Of a stretch of 64,000 bases of DNA, positions 16,838-25,574 are shown one piece after another. The DNA lies in assembly GCA_009839505.1 (NCBI GenBank), contig VXPO01000036.1, positions 1-64,000 of the forward strand, written 5' to 3'. Positions within the stretch are counted from its first letter, which is position 1. The number at the start of each line of letters is the position of its first letter. Source of the stretch: Gammaproteobacteria bacterium (GTDB taxonomy: Bacteria; Pseudomonadota; Gammaproteobacteria; Pseudomonadales; Azotimanducaceae). The notes below the pieces were generated by a model that saw only the letters and a list, made by a program, of their open reading frames with translations, was not told where the DNA came from and made no database searches. The translations under genes and the position numbers were made by a program.

Positions 16838-17827
16838 TCATGCCGCGACCCCCACGTCGACCAGCGCGTCGAGGACGGTGTCCACCGATATGCCCGTCAG
16901 GCAGGCCAGATGGCCGAGCGGGCAGGTACGTTGATGGCAGGGCCGACAGTCGAGGTCCTTCGATACGACGACCGCCCGGCGCGACAGCGGCGGCGTGAAA
17001 GCCGGTGTGGTGGAGCCGAACACCGCGACCACGGGCACACCCACCGCCGCCACCACGTGCATCAGTCCAGAGTCGTTGGTGACCGCCGCGTCCACGCCCG
17101 AGAGGAGATCCACTGCGTCGCCAAGGCTCGTTCGACCGACAAGATCGACGACACCGTCGCACCCGGCGAACGCCGACGCCGCATCCAGATCACGCTTGCT
17201 GCCCATGAGCCAGACGGTGATGCCGGCGGCGGTGCATCGCCGCGCCAGCTCCACGAAGCGTGTCGCGGGCCATCGTTTCGACGGGCCGTACTCGGCGCCT
17301 GGACATAGCGCGACGACGGGTCCAGCGGAGTCGAGCCCGTACCGCTCCAGTAGGCGTCGGCGCCGTCCCTCGTCGGCCCGCAGCCGCGGAGGGGTGGGGT
17401 CGACATCCGCGAGGGCGGCGAATCGGTCCACCATGCGCGGCAACCGTTCGGCATCGAGCGTGCGCCTATCGGACAGTACGCCGTACCTCCACTCGCCCGT
17501 GAAACCGGTGCGCACCGGAATGCCGGCGAGCAGGGGTGGAAGCGCGGACTTGAAGGAGTTCGGAAGGATGATCGCCTGGTCGAATTCCTGCGCCCGAATA
17601 CGCGCGCCGGCACGGTAGCGCTCGCCGAGGTCGAGCCGGCCGCGGCGGACGTCGATGGCGTGCACCGTCTCGACCTCGGGCATGCGCGTCGCCAGCTCGG
17701 CCAGCGCCAAGGGCGCGAGGTAGTGGACGGTGCTGCCGCGGGCACGCAGACCCGGCACCAGGGCGTGCGACATCACCATGTCACCGACCCAGGCCGGTGC
17801 CACCACCAGGACTTTCGCCGCGTTCAT
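16838..17827 (-). CDS. waaF: ADP-heptose:LPS heptosyltransferase II
   Basis: 329 aa GT9 family enzyme that adds heptose II to heptose I. Diagnostic stretches are VVAPAWVGDMVMSHALVPGL, AIILPNSFKSALPPLLAGIP, ALCPGAEYGPSKRWP and AAVTNDSGLMHVVAAVGVP. ATG 17827 gives the standard MNAAKVLVVAP start; the frame open further upstream would read through repeat sequence. It is downstream of ilvE, as in the Pseudomonas locus, with about 115 bp of degenerate family D repeat between. Confidence 0.95.
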   Translation of the reverse strand: MNAAKVLVVAPAWVGDMVMSHALVPGLRARGSTVHYLAPLALAELATRMPEVETVHAIDVRRGRLDLGERYRAGARIRAQEFDQAIILPNSFKSALPPLLAGIPVRTGFTGEWRYGVLSDRRTLDAERLPRMVDRFAALADVDPTPPRLRADEGRRRRLLERYGLDSAGPVVALCPGAEYGPSKRWPATRFVELARRCTAAGITVWLMGSKRDLDAASAFAGCDGVVDLVGRTSLGDAVDLLSGVDAAVTNDSGLMHVVAAVGVPVVAVFGSTTPAFTPPLSRRAVVVSKDLDCRPCHQRTCPLGHLACLTGISVDTVLDALVDVGVAA

Positions 17828-17920
17828 CGGCCTATCGACGGGGCCGTCGTGTCGACCGGGCGCTGCCGGGCGGTTTTGGTCGCTCGTGCCGCGGACTGCC
17901 CACTGTAGGTTCGCCGAGAA

Positions 17921-17946
17921 GGGCGACCACAAGAGTCGCCCCTACG
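17921..17946. repeat. Repeat family D, copy 1 (conserved end)
   Basis: GGGCGACCACAAG followed by AGTCGCCCCTACG, an inverted repeat. Diverged sequence back to about 17850 (GGTTTTGGTCGCTCGTGCC) matches the internal part of full copies at 26363 and 60150. On the minus strand the end reads CGTAGGGGCGAC, and its TAG (17942-17944) is the stop codon of ilvE. Confidence 0.7.
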
Positions 17947-18874
17947 CGACGGGCGTGTGCCACTCGGGGTGTGCATCGCGCCGTCCCCTTACTTGGTCGA
18001 AATAAAGCGACTGCAGTTTCTCGGTGACCGGGCCCCGCAAGCCGTTGCCGATCACCCGGCCGTCGAGTTCGCGGATGGGTAGCACCTCGGCCGCCGTTCC
18101 GGTCAGGAACGCTTCGTCGGCGATGTAGAACTCGTCACGGGTGATGCGTCTTTCCAGCACCGGGATGCTCTGCTCGCGAGCAAACACGAGAATGCTGTCC
18201 CGGGTGATGCCCGGTAGGCACGACGTGAGCTCGGGCGTGTGCAGTACGCCGTTCTTGACCAGGAAGACGTTCTCGCCAGTGCCCTCGGCGACATAGCCTT
18301 CGTTGTCCAGCAGCAAGGCCTCGTCCGCACCGGCGTCCTGGGCTTCGCGCAGCGCCAGGATGGAGTTGATGTAGTTGCCATTGGCCTTCGCCTTGCACAT
18401 CGTGATATTGACGTGATGGCGAGTGTACGAGGACGTCCGCAGGGTGATTCCGCGCTCCCGCGACTCGGGCGCCATGTAGTCCGGCCAGGGCCAGCAGGCG
18501 ATGGCGACGTGTACGCTCAATCCCTCGGCACGCAGCCCCATCGACTCCGAGCCCAAGTAGGCCACCGGGCGCAGATACCCCTCGCGCAACTCGTTGGCGG
18601 CAAACACCCGGCACTGGGCCGCTTCCAACTCCTCGCACGAGTACGGCAAGTCGATCTGAACGATCTGCGCGGAGTCGAGCAGGCGCTTGGTGTGGTCGTG
18701 CAACCGGAAGATTCGCGGTCCGTCCGGAGTGTCGTAGGCGCGCACGCCCTCGAAGACACCTATGCCGTAGTGCAGGGTGTAGGTCAGGACGTGCACCTGC
18801 GCCTCGCGCCAGGGAACGAGTTCGCCGTCAAGCCAGATCCAACCGTCGCGGTCTGCGAGGGATTCCAGGGGCAT
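17942..18874 (-). CDS. ilvE: Branched-chain amino acid aminotransferase
   Basis: PLP-dependent fold type IV transaminase for the last step of Ile, Leu and Val synthesis. 310 aa, normal length. It shows WIWLDGELVPWREAQVHVL, the LTYTLHYGIGVFEGVRAY motif, the PLP lysine in MCKAKANGNYINSIL, and EALLLDNEGYVAEGTGENVF. The stop TAG lies inside the end of a family D repeat. It heads the minus-strand LPS run and is divergent from ilvD across about 165 bp, so the shared upstream region could coordinate branched-chain synthesis. Confidence 0.96.
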   Translation of the reverse strand: MPLESLADRDGWIWLDGELVPWREAQVHVLTYTLHYGIGVFEGVRAYDTPDGPRIFRLHDHTKRLLDSAQIVQIDLPYSCEELEAAQCRVFAANELREGYLRPVAYLGSESMGLRAEGLSVHVAIACWPWPDYMAPESRERGITLRTSSYTRHHVNITMCKAKANGNYINSILALREAQDAGADEALLLDNEGYVAEGTGENVFLVKNGVLHTPELTSCLPGITRDSILVFAREQSIPVLERRITRDEFYIADEAFLTGTAAEVLPIRELDGRVIGNGLRGPVTEKLQSLYFDQVRGRRDAHPEWHTPVA

Positions 18875-18963
18875 GCTTACCGCACCGGGTTCGTGAGGTC
18901 GTGGAGGTTAGCCTTTCCGGCCAGCGGCATAAACCCCGCCAACGCGTCCTAAGGAGGCGCAAA

Positions 18964-19047
18964 ATGCGCGCGACACCACCGCCAAGACCCCGTAGCCTTG
19001 CCGAGTACTTGGCGCGGGCCGAACGAAGAACCTCGAAAAATGACTGA
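18964..19047 (+). CDS. Possible 27-aa upstream ORF coupled to ilvD
   Basis: ATG 18964 has a perfect TAAGGAGG six bases upstream, the strongest ribosome site in this area. It reads MRATPPPRPRSLAEYLARAE then RRTSKND and stops 8 nt inside ilvD, whose own ATG (19040) lacks a good site. Re-initiation by coupled translation is therefore plausible. The peptide has no run of Ile, Val or Leu, so a classical attenuation leader is not supported. Whether it is conserved is unknown. Confidence 0.4.
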   Translation: MRATPPPRPRSLAEYLARAERRTSKND

Positions 19048-20716
19048 CACTAAACGCCCCTACTCGTCCATCGTCGTCGACGGCGTCGAGCAGGCGCCCA
19101 GCCGCGCCATGCTCTATCCCGTCGGTTTCAAGCGCGAGGACTTTGCCAAGGCGCAGGTGGGTATCGCCTCGACGTGGTCGATGGTGACGCCCTGCAACAT
19201 GCACATCGACGAACTGGCAGACGCGGCGGCCGCAGGTGCCGACGCCGCCGGTGCCAAGAGCGTGGTCTTCAACACCGTCACGGTTTCCGACGGCATCTCC
19301 ATGGGTACCCCGGGCATGCGCTATTCGCTGGTGTCCCGGGAGGTGATAGCCGACTCCATTGAGACCGTCGTAGGAGCACAGGGTTTCGATGGCTTCGTCG
19401 CCATCGGCGGCTGCGACAAGAACATGCCGGCGTGCGCAATGGCCATGGCGCGTCTCGACCGGCCGAGCGTGTTCGTCTACGGCGGCACGATCCAGACGGG
19501 CGTCGAGCGCCGCGACATCATCTCCGTGTTCGAAGCGGTCGGGGGCCATGCGGCGGGTACCGTGAGCGACGAGGCGCTGCTCGCGGTTGAACAGACCGCC
19601 ATTCCCGGGCCGGGCTCGTGCGCGGGAATGTACACCGCCAACACCATGGCGTCCGCTATCGAGGCGATGGGACTGTCGCTGCCCAACTCCTCGGCCCAGG
19701 AGGCGGTGAGCGCCAACAAGCGGCGCGACGCACACGACGCCGGCGCCGCCGTCGCGCGTCTTGTCGCCGACGGCATCAAGCCCTCCGACATCCTCTCCAT
19801 GGAAGCCTTCGAGAACGCGATCACCCTGGTGACGGCACTGGAAGGCTCGACCAATGCGGTTCTTCACCTCTTGGCGATCGCGCACGCCGCCGGGATACCG
19901 CTCACTATCGACGATTTCAGCCGCATGGGCGACCGCGTGCCGGTGCTCGCGGACATGCGTCCCGCGGGCAACTACGCGATGTCGGAACTCATCGACATCG
20001 GCGGCATTCAGCCACTGATGAAGACGCTGCTGGAGGCGGGCCTGCTGCACGGCGACTGCCTCACGGTCACCGGTCGGACGCTGGCGGAGAACCTCGCCGA
20101 TGTCGAGCCCTATCCCGACGACCAGCGCATCATCCGGCCTCTGGACGACCCCATCAAGCCGGACAGCCACCTGGTGATTCTGCGCGGCAACCTGGCACCG
20201 GAGGGTGCCGTGGCGAAGATCACCGGCCACGAAGGGCTGCGATTCACGGGACGCGCCAGGGTATTCCACGGCGAGGAGGCGGGCATGAGCGCGATCATGG
20301 ACGGCACGGTGACTGCCGGCGATGTCGTCGTCATCCGCTACGAAGGGCCGAAGGGCGGACCCGGCATGCGGGAGATGCTGAGCCCGACCAGCGCCATCAA
20401 CGGCCGCGGACTGTCGGCAGACGTGGCGCTGATCACCGACGGCCGCTTCTCCGGCGGCTCCCACGGCTTCGTCATCGGCCACGTCACTCCCGAAGCATTC
20501 GAAGGCGGACCCATCGGTCTCGTCGAGGACGGCGACACCATCACCGTCGATGCCGAACGGCGCGAGATCAATCTCGAGGTCGACGCGGGTGAACTCGCCG
20601 CGCGACGTGGACGCTGGCAGCGCCCCCAACCCTACGCCGAACGCGGCACCCTGGCGAAGTACGCCAAGCTAGTCTCGTCCGCGTCCGAGGGCGCGGTCAC
20701 CGACAAGTACCTGTAG
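19040..20716 (+). CDS. ilvD: Dihydroxy-acid dehydratase
   Basis: Iron-sulfur enzyme that dehydrates dihydroxy acids in Ile and Val synthesis. 558 aa, the shorter IlvD type. Cluster-binding cysteines are visible in [29 protein letters not shown] and [18 protein letters not shown]; the C-terminal domain has [20 protein letters not shown] 19040 gives the usual [10 protein letters not shown] start; translation may be coupled to the small upstream ORF. The 3' end overlaps the convergent VanZ-like gene by 48 bp. Confidence 0.96.
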   Translation: MTDTKRPYSSIVVDGVEQAPSRAMLYPVGFKREDFAKAQVGIASTWSMVTPCNMHIDELADAAAAGADAAGAKSVVFNTVTVSDGISMGTPGMRYSLVSREVIADSIETVVGAQGFDGFVAIGGCDKNMPACAMAMARLDRPSVFVYGGTIQTGVERRDIISVFEAVGGHAAGTVSDEALLAVEQTAIPGPGSCAGMYTANTMASAIEAMGLSLPNSSAQEAVSANKRRDAHDAGAAVARLVADGIKPSDILSMEAFENAITLVTALEGSTNAVLHLLAIAHAAGIPLTIDDFSRMGDRVPVLADMRPAGNYAMSELIDIGGIQPLMKTLLEAGLLHGDCLTVTGRTLAENLADVEPYPDDQRIIRPLDDPIKPDSHLVILRGNLAPEGAVAKITGHEGLRFTGRARVFHGEEAGMSAIMDGTVTAGDVVVIRYEGPKGGPGMREMLSPTSAINGRGLSADVALITDGRFSGGSHGFVIGHVTPEAFEGGPIGLVEDGDTITVDAERREINLEVDAGELAARRGRWQRPQPYAERGTLAKYAKLVSSASEGAVTDKYL

Positions 20717-21049
20717 CGAAAGCAGCCGGTAGATCAGGCATCCGACAAGGATGCCGGCGCCATCGATGGCGACATCGAGCAGCTCCCCGTACCGTCCGGG
20801 GATGAACGTCTGGCCCACCTCGATCGCGACACCGAAGGCGAGCATCCACAGTGCCGCGGCGAGAACAGGTCCGGTTCGGAAATGGGCAATGCAAAGGGCG
20901 ATCGCGAGATACGTGAACGCCGCGGCGTGGGCGAGCATTCCGGAGAGTTCGGCGGCGATTCCGGTGGGGTTGGCCGTGAACGCGACCGCGGTGCACGCCC
21001 CCAGCGGAATCCAGAATGCCGCCTTGACGACCGCGTTGCGCAGCGTCAA
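20669..21049 (-). CDS. VanZ-like family membrane protein
   Basis: 126 aa with about four membrane segments (AAFWIPLGACTAVAF, HAAAFTYLAIALCIAHF, LAAALWMLAFGVAIEVGQ, VAIDGAGILVGCLIYRLL). The sequence EVGQTFIPGRYGELLDVAID is typical of VanZ-like proteins. Function is not established for the family outside vancomycin/teicoplanin clusters. ATGA overlap with the fabV stop indicates co-translation; the 3' end overlaps ilvD. Confidence 0.8.
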   Translation of the reverse strand: MTLRNAVVKAAFWIPLGACTAVAFTANPTGIAAELSGMLAHAAAFTYLAIALCIAHFRTGPVLAAALWMLAFGVAIEVGQTFIPGRYGELLDVAIDGAGILVGCLIYRLLSLQVLVGDRALGRGRD

Positions 21050-22230
21050 GCCTGAGGCCCTGGGTCCATCGGGTCGACGTCCGCGTCGTAGTCCACATCC
21101 GGATACCCGAAGCCGAATATCCTGAGAAACTCTTCCCGAAATTCGGCGATGTCGCTCAACTCGGCGATGTTGCCGGAGTCGACCAAGTCCCAGCGCCGCG
21201 CCAGCTCGGCCTGCACCGACTCCGCGAGTTCACGCGCATCGGCGCGCAGGCGCCCGGTCTCGTCCGTCGGCATCGTGTCGCCGTAGAGACCGTCTCGAAA
21301 CAGTCGGTCGATGTGTTCGATGCACGACTCGTGGCTTCCCTGCTCGCGCATGACGCGAAACAGCAGCGACATGTAGAGCGGGACCACCGGGATGGCCGTA
21401 CTCGCCTGGCTGACGATGGCCTTGAGGACCGCCACGCGGGCTTCTCCGCCGAGGTCGGCCAACCGGTCGCTGATCGCCGAGGCGGCGCGGTCGACGTCGG
21501 CCTTGGCGCGACCGAGGGTGCCCTCGCGGTAGATGCGGGCCGTGAGTCCGCTTCCCAGGTACGAGAACGCGACCGTCTGAAACCCGGGAGCCAGTACGTC
21601 CGCCTCCCGCAGAGAGTCCACCCAGAACTCCCAGTCCTCGCCACCCATCACCGCGACCGTGGCTTCGGCTTCGGCCTCGTCGGCGGGATCGAGAACGATG
21701 TCGCGGACCTCCCCGCTCATGATGTCCAGCGTCTTCACCGAGAACGGCAGACCCAAGGGTTTGATCGCCGAGCGGAACCGATCGCCGCTACGTGGATGGG
21801 TACGGACAGGAGCGGCGAGGCTGTAGACCATGAGATCGATCTTGCCGAGGTCCGCAGCGATGGCACCGATGACCCGATGGCGAAGTTCGTCGGAAAAGGC
21901 GTCGCCATCGAATGTCCGCGCGTAGCGCCCGCGTTCTGCCGCGACCGCCTCGAAAGCAAGGTTGTTGTACCAACCCGCCGTCGCGGTCCTCGTCGCCGAG
22001 GGCTCACGCTCGAGCGAGACGCCCACGGTTGATGCGCCGCCTCCGAAAGTAGCGACGATCCGTGAGGCCAGTCCGAAGCCTCCGGAGCAGCCGACGACCA
22101 GGACGTTGCGGGGCCCTTGGAACGTGCCGTGCTCATCCACCAGCGCGACTTGGGCGTCGACGCCCGCGCGACAACCGGTGGGATGCGCGGTGGTGCAGAT
22201 GAAGCCACGGATGCGGGGTTTGACGATCAT
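21046..22230 (-). CDS. fabV: Enoyl-ACP/CoA reductase, FabV type
   Basis: NADH-dependent reduction of trans-2-enoyl-ACP in fatty acid synthesis; FabV enzymes are triclosan-insensitive. 394 aa, the full length. It opens MIVKPRIRGFICTTAHPTGC, has the NAD-binding VVGCSGGFGLASRI, and keeps the Tyr-x8-Lys catalytic pair at residues 234 and 243 (IYREGTLGRAK). It is the first gene of a two-gene unit with the VanZ-like gene. A family A repeat lies 52 bp upstream of its start. Confidence 0.95.
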   Translation of the reverse strand: MIVKPRIRGFICTTAHPTGCRAGVDAQVALVDEHGTFQGPRNVLVVGCSGGFGLASRIVATFGGGASTVGVSLEREPSATRTATAGWYNNLAFEAVAAERGRYARTFDGDAFSDELRHRVIGAIAADLGKIDLMVYSLAAPVRTHPRSGDRFRSAIKPLGLPFSVKTLDIMSGEVRDIVLDPADEAEAEATVAVMGGEDWEFWVDSLREADVLAPGFQTVAFSYLGSGLTARIYREGTLGRAKADVDRAASAISDRLADLGGEARVAVLKAIVSQASTAIPVVPLYMSLLFRVMREQGSHESCIEHIDRLFRDGLYGDTMPTDETGRLRADARELAESVQAELARRWDLVDSGNIAELSDIAEFREEFLRIFGFGYPDVDYDADVDPMDPGPQA

Positions 22231-22282
22231 GGGGTCGAAGTATAGACAGGCTTCAGCGCAGGGCGCGTCCCGTGTCGACCAC

Positions 22283-22436
22283 TAGGAAACCTCTGATCAA
22301 ACCCGTCCATGGGCTTGATCAGGAGAAAAACAAAGGCGCGGTTTTGTTTTGCTCACAAATTCAATGCCTTGCGCCATCGAGTTTGGCGGCATATCCCTGT
22401 GCCGCGCTAGGGAAGCTCTTGATCAGAGCTTCCGTA
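22283..22436. mobile_element. MITE-like repeat family A, copy 2 (154 bp)
   Basis: Same length and orientation as copy 1 (1587-1740), with nine substitutions by eye. It begins TAGGAAACCTCTGATCAAA and ends CAGAGCTTCCGTA. It keeps the internal palindromes and the TA at both ends. It is not followed by a family B element here, which shows that A is an independent unit. It occupies the space between fabV and the small membrane protein gene. Confidence 0.8.
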
Positions 22437-22498
22437 GAAGCCCGGCGCCTGCGCGGTTGCGGTAACAAAAGCACAACATCTTGGTACATCCTTTTCCT

Positions 22499-22526
22499 TT
22501 GATTGCACACCCCAAGGTGCTATACC
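22499..22526 (+). promoter_or_regulatory. Possible sigma-70 promoter for the small membrane protein gene
   Basis: TTGATT (22499-22504) and TATACC (22521-22526) are separated by 16 bp, followed by an untranslated stretch of about 80 nt and a strong AGGGGAGG ribosome site before ATG 22611. The motif match is by eye only. Confidence 0.4.
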
Positions 22527-22610
22527 GGAGTTGCGTGTTGCGCCGCCCTCCCCCTGGGCGGGCGACGGAGTGCGCATAGGAAGAAAAAACCTTATCTAGG
22601 GGAGGCAATA

Positions 22611-22949
22611 ATGGCGACGAGAATCATCGTTGGCTTGGCCGTCATCGCGGCAGTCGTGCAGGGTCTGTGGTCGGATCTAGTTCCGCACAATATCCTGCCA
22701 CTGGTGTTGGTCATCCTGGGTCTCGTGTACGGCGCCGTGTCGCTGGACGCAGAAGATGCCACCGGCTACCTGGTGCTAGCCATTGCCGTCGGAGCAGCCT
22801 CCGGCGCCAATGTCCTTGGAAACATCCCCGAGGTGGGCGACTACCTCAATGCCATCGTTGGTCAGATCAGCACTGCGCTTTACGCGGCCGTGATCACCGT
22901 CCTGGCGATCCGGACGTGGAACCGACTCATGCCGTCGGACTCGGATTGA
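22611..22949 (+). CDS. Small integral membrane protein of unknown function
   Basis: 112 aa with four hydrophobic segments (IIVGLAVIAAVVQGLW, ILPLVLVILGLVYGAV, TGYLVLAIAVGAASGANVL, STALYAAVITVLAIRTW). I do not recognise the family with certainty. The start ATG 22611 is set by AGGGGAGG at ideal distance, which suggests strong expression; the frame open upstream from 22503 has no ribosome site. It stands alone between the family A repeat and the convergent folA gene. Confidence 0.7.
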   Translation: MATRIIVGLAVIAAVVQGLWSDLVPHNILPLVLVILGLVYGAVSLDAEDATGYLVLAIAVGAASGANVLGNIPEVGDYLNAIVGQISTALYAAVITVLAIRTWNRLMPSDSD

Positions 22950-23015
22950 GTTGACTCGCGAGTCGTAGCCCGGAACAGGTAGCCACCCGTCCACCGGGCT
23001 TGCTGACGCCACATC

Positions 23016-23047
23016 CGACCTTGTCGGGACTGCAACCGACAAGGTCG
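23016..23047. other. Perfect 12-bp hairpin in the 268-bp convergent gap before folA
   Basis: CGACCTTGTCGG pairs with CCGACAAGGTCG around an 8-nt loop. The gap lies between two convergent genes, where a bidirectional terminator would be expected, but neither side has a clear T-run. A second short palindrome, GACTCGCGAGTC, follows the membrane protein stop. Confidence 0.45.
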
Positions 23048-23217
23048 TTGAATCCCCGCCGGGCGCAGGGAATGTGTCTTTTTGTCGCGCGAGCGCCGCC
23101 AAGACGCCTCGCGGGCTCGACGTCCGGCCCCAGCCCCCACCTACCCATCACGCTGTCGAACTTCACCGCTGGCGCGCCAAAGTCCGACAGGCTGCTCCAC
23201 GACAGCCAAGCTCCGGT

Positions 23218-23712
23218 TCATTCGCGTCGCACGAAGATCTTGATGTCGTACGCATAGGCGTGGTGGTCGTCGGGGGGGTGATGAGTGCTCTCGACGACAC
23301 GCCATGCGCTGAGATCGAACTCGGGAAAGTACGTATCGCCGTCGATCTCGGCGTCGATGAACGTGCCGATCAGCCGATGCGCCCGGGGTAGCGCGACGGC
23401 ATAGGGCGATGCGCCACCGATGACGAAGCACTCATCGTCACGCGCCGCATCCAGGGCGGTGTCGAGATCCGGAACCACGGTCACGCGCGGATCCGCGGTG
23501 GCGAAACCCCGACGGGACAGCACGATGTTGTGCCGTTGCGGCAGCGGGTGGCCAACACTCTCGAAGGTCCTTCGACCCATGATCACGGCATGGCCGAGCG
23601 TGGTTCGCTTGAAGTGGGCCATTTCCTCCGGTAGGTCCCAGGGCAATCCGCCCGCGTTGCCGATGACGCGGTTGCGGGTCATCGCCCAGATCAGGGAGAT
23701 GCGCCGGGTCAT
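23218..23712 (-). CDS. folA: Dihydrofolate reductase
   Basis: Reduces dihydrofolate to tetrahydrofolate with NADPH. 164 aa, the normal size. Key stretches are ISLIWAMTRNRVIGNAGGLP, WDLPEEMAHFKRTTLGHAVI with the catalytic acidic residue, MGRRTFESVG, FVIGGASPYAVALP and the C-terminal DIKIFVRRE. ATG 23712 overlaps the lgt stop (ATGA), so folA and lgt are co-translated; thyA, which often lies between them, is missing here. Confidence 0.95.
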   Translation of the reverse strand: MTRRISLIWAMTRNRVIGNAGGLPWDLPEEMAHFKRTTLGHAVIMGRRTFESVGHPLPQRHNIVLSRRGFATADPRVTVVPDLDTALDAARDDECFVIGGASPYAVALPRAHRLIGTFIDAEIDGDTYFPEFDLSAWRVVESTHHPPDDHHAYAYDIKIFVRRE

Positions 23713-24545
23713 GTGGTCTGCGTTGGTGGCCTCAGGACTGGCGGCCTCAGAAAGAGCAGCGTGAGCCCAAGCGCGACCATGGGCAGCGACAGCAGTTGGC
23801 CCATGGTCATCCAATCGAAGAGCACGAACCCCTTGTCCGGATCCGGCTCGCGTGCGAACTCCGTCACGAACCGCAGACAGCCGTAGCCGATCAGGAACAC
23901 CGCCGACACCCGACCCGCGGTTCGTGGCTTGGCGGCGTACAGCCACACCAGGACAAACAGCACCAGGCCCTCCGTGGCCGCCTGGTAGAGGCTCGACACA
24001 TGCCGCGTGACGTTCTCGAAATCTCCGAAGCAGGCGAGGTTCAAGCTGCGGACGCTGTCGCACGGGAAATGCACGCCGATCGCCAGATCGGTCACGCGTC
24101 CCGGCAGTTCCACGTTGGTGAAGTTGCCGAGGCGTCCGAGGCCAAGGCCCAACGGCGCCAGCGGAGCCGCGAAATCAGTCACCTCGAGGAATCCCCGCGC
24201 GGACTTGCGGGCGAAAAACCAGCAGGCGCCAACGACGCCGAGCAGGCCGCCGTGGAACGACATGCCGCCTTCCCAGATGCGGAACAGCCAAAGCGGATCG
24301 CGGATAAACTCCTCGAAGCCGTAGAACAGCGCGAAGCCCACGCGCCCGCCGACGATCACGCCGGCAACGCCGTAGACCAGCAGATCGGCGATCTCCTGCA
24401 GGGTCCAGTCGCTCTGCCCCCGGCTCACGCGCCACCTGCCGAGAAGATAGAACGCCCCCATGGCGACGACGTACATCACGCCGTACCAGCGGATCGCCAA
24501 GGGGCCGAGCTCCACGAGCACGCTGTCGATCGAGGGATACTTCAT
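23709..24545 (-). CDS. lgt: Prolipoprotein diacylglyceryl transferase
   Basis: Inner-membrane enzyme that attaches diacylglycerol to the lipobox cysteine of prolipoproteins. 278 aa with about seven membrane segments. The Lgt signature is present as GLGRLGNFTNVELPGRVTD, preceded by the conserved SFHGGLLG. Divergent from the NRDE gene, with a shared upstream region of about 60 bp. Confidence 0.95.
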   Translation of the reverse strand: MKYPSIDSVLVELGPLAIRWYGVMYVVAMGAFYLLGRWRVSRGQSDWTLQEIADLLVYGVAGVIVGGRVGFALFYGFEEFIRDPLWLFRIWEGGMSFHGGLLGVVGACWFFARKSARGFLEVTDFAAPLAPLGLGLGRLGNFTNVELPGRVTDLAIGVHFPCDSVRSLNLACFGDFENVTRHVSSLYQAATEGLVLFVLVWLYAAKPRTAGRVSAVFLIGYGCLRFVTEFAREPDPDKGFVLFDWMTMGQLLSLPMVALGLTLLFLRPPVLRPPTQTT

Positions 24546-24606
24546 GACGGGACGGGCCGTTTTGTTAGAGTCGCATCCTTCGTCGCCGGACCAAGGCTCC
24601 CACAGA

Positions 24607-25521
24607 GTGTGCCTGATCCTATTCGCCTATCGGCTGTCTGATGAGCGGCCACTGGTGGTCGCCGCCAACCGCGACGAATTCTACGCACGCCCGGCCCGCG
24701 CCGCACATTGGTGGGACGATACCGAACAGGACTCGATTTCCGGAGAAGCGCGGCGCAGCGACCCCGCGTCTCTCGACCCCGGGAAGGGAATCTCGCGTAG
24801 CGAGATTTCCGGGCGACCGCAACGCGGTCGCGTTTTTGGCGGACGTGACCTCGAAGCCCAGGGAACGTGGCTCGCCGTCTCCAGTGACGGACGCCTGGCC
24901 GCCGTCACGAACTGGACCGAGGATCGGAACGCGCCGAAAGCCCCGGAGTCGCGGGGCGACTTGCCGAGGCGCTTCCTCACCGGCAGGCGATCCGCCCGCG
25001 ACTTCACGGACCGCGTCGACGGTGATCGCTATGCGGGTTTCAACTTGATCGCCTACGACGGTGACGAACTCGTCTACAGTTCCAACCGCACCGGCGAGAC
25101 CCGCACGCTCGAGCGGGGTGTCTACGGGCTCACCAACACGCGGCTGGGATCCGGCCTGGCCATCGAGGAACAGGGAACATTGGCCTTCCGCACAGTCGGC
25201 TCCCTCCGTCCGCACACCTATGAGCAGTGGCCGAAAGCCGTGTTCGGAACCGCAGCCTTGGCCCGGGTTGCCGAGACTGCGACGACATCAGACCTGATCG
25301 ACCTTCTGGCCAAGCCGCACGTTCCCCTGGAAACGCCGCCCGACCGTGAGCAGGCTCCGGAACGCAGCTACTCGCCGTGCTTCATCCACGGCGCGGACTA
25401 CGGTACCCGGGCGAGTACCGCCATCATCGTCGGCAGCCGCACGGTGGAGTTCGTCGAACGCCAGTACGGACCCTACGGCAAGCGGGGAACGGACTCGGCC
25501 ACCGTTGTCGACCTTCCATGA
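24607..25521 (+). CDS. NRDE family protein (Ntn-hydrolase-like, DUF833) with an in-frame palindromic insert
   Basis: 304 aa. The GTG start gives MCLILFAYR, placing Cys2 as the presumed nucleophile after Met removal, as in this family, followed by the defining VAANRDEFYARPARAAHWW. Family members usually pass almost directly from that segment to the GRDLEAGGTW block. Here about 35-40 extra residues intervene, including ISRSEISGRPQRGRVF, encoded by a family E double hairpin (24785-24832). The rest is normal (AVTNWTEDRN; GFNLIAYDGDEL; CFIHGADYGTRASTAII). Biochemical role of the bacterial family is not settled. Confidence 0.85.
   Translation: MCLILFAYRLSDERPLVVAANRDEFYARPARAAHWWDDTEQDSISGEARRSDPASLDPGKGISRSEISGRPQRGRVFGGRDLEAQGTWLAVSSDGRLAAVTNWTEDRNAPKAPESRGDLPRRFLTGRRSARDFTDRVDGDRYAGFNLIAYDGDELVYSSNRTGETRTLERGVYGLTNTRLGSGLAIEEQGTLAFRTVGSLRPHTYEQWPKAVFGTAALARVAETATTSDLIDLLAKPHVPLETPPDREQAPERSYSPCFIHGADYGTRASTAIIVGSRTVEFVERQYGPYGKRGTDSATVVDLP
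24785..24832. repeat. Palindromic repeat family E, copy inside the NRDE gene
   Basis: GGGAATCTCGC with GCGAGATTTCC (one mismatch) around GTA, followed by CGACCGC with GCGGTCG around AAC. The two-hairpin order matches the array at 16712-16836. It lies in frame with no stop codon in the host gene's reading frame. Confidence 0.75.
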
Positions 25522-25574
25522 CGCACGCTCTATCGAATACCCCGAACTATCACAACGAAATGGAGGAGAACCCA

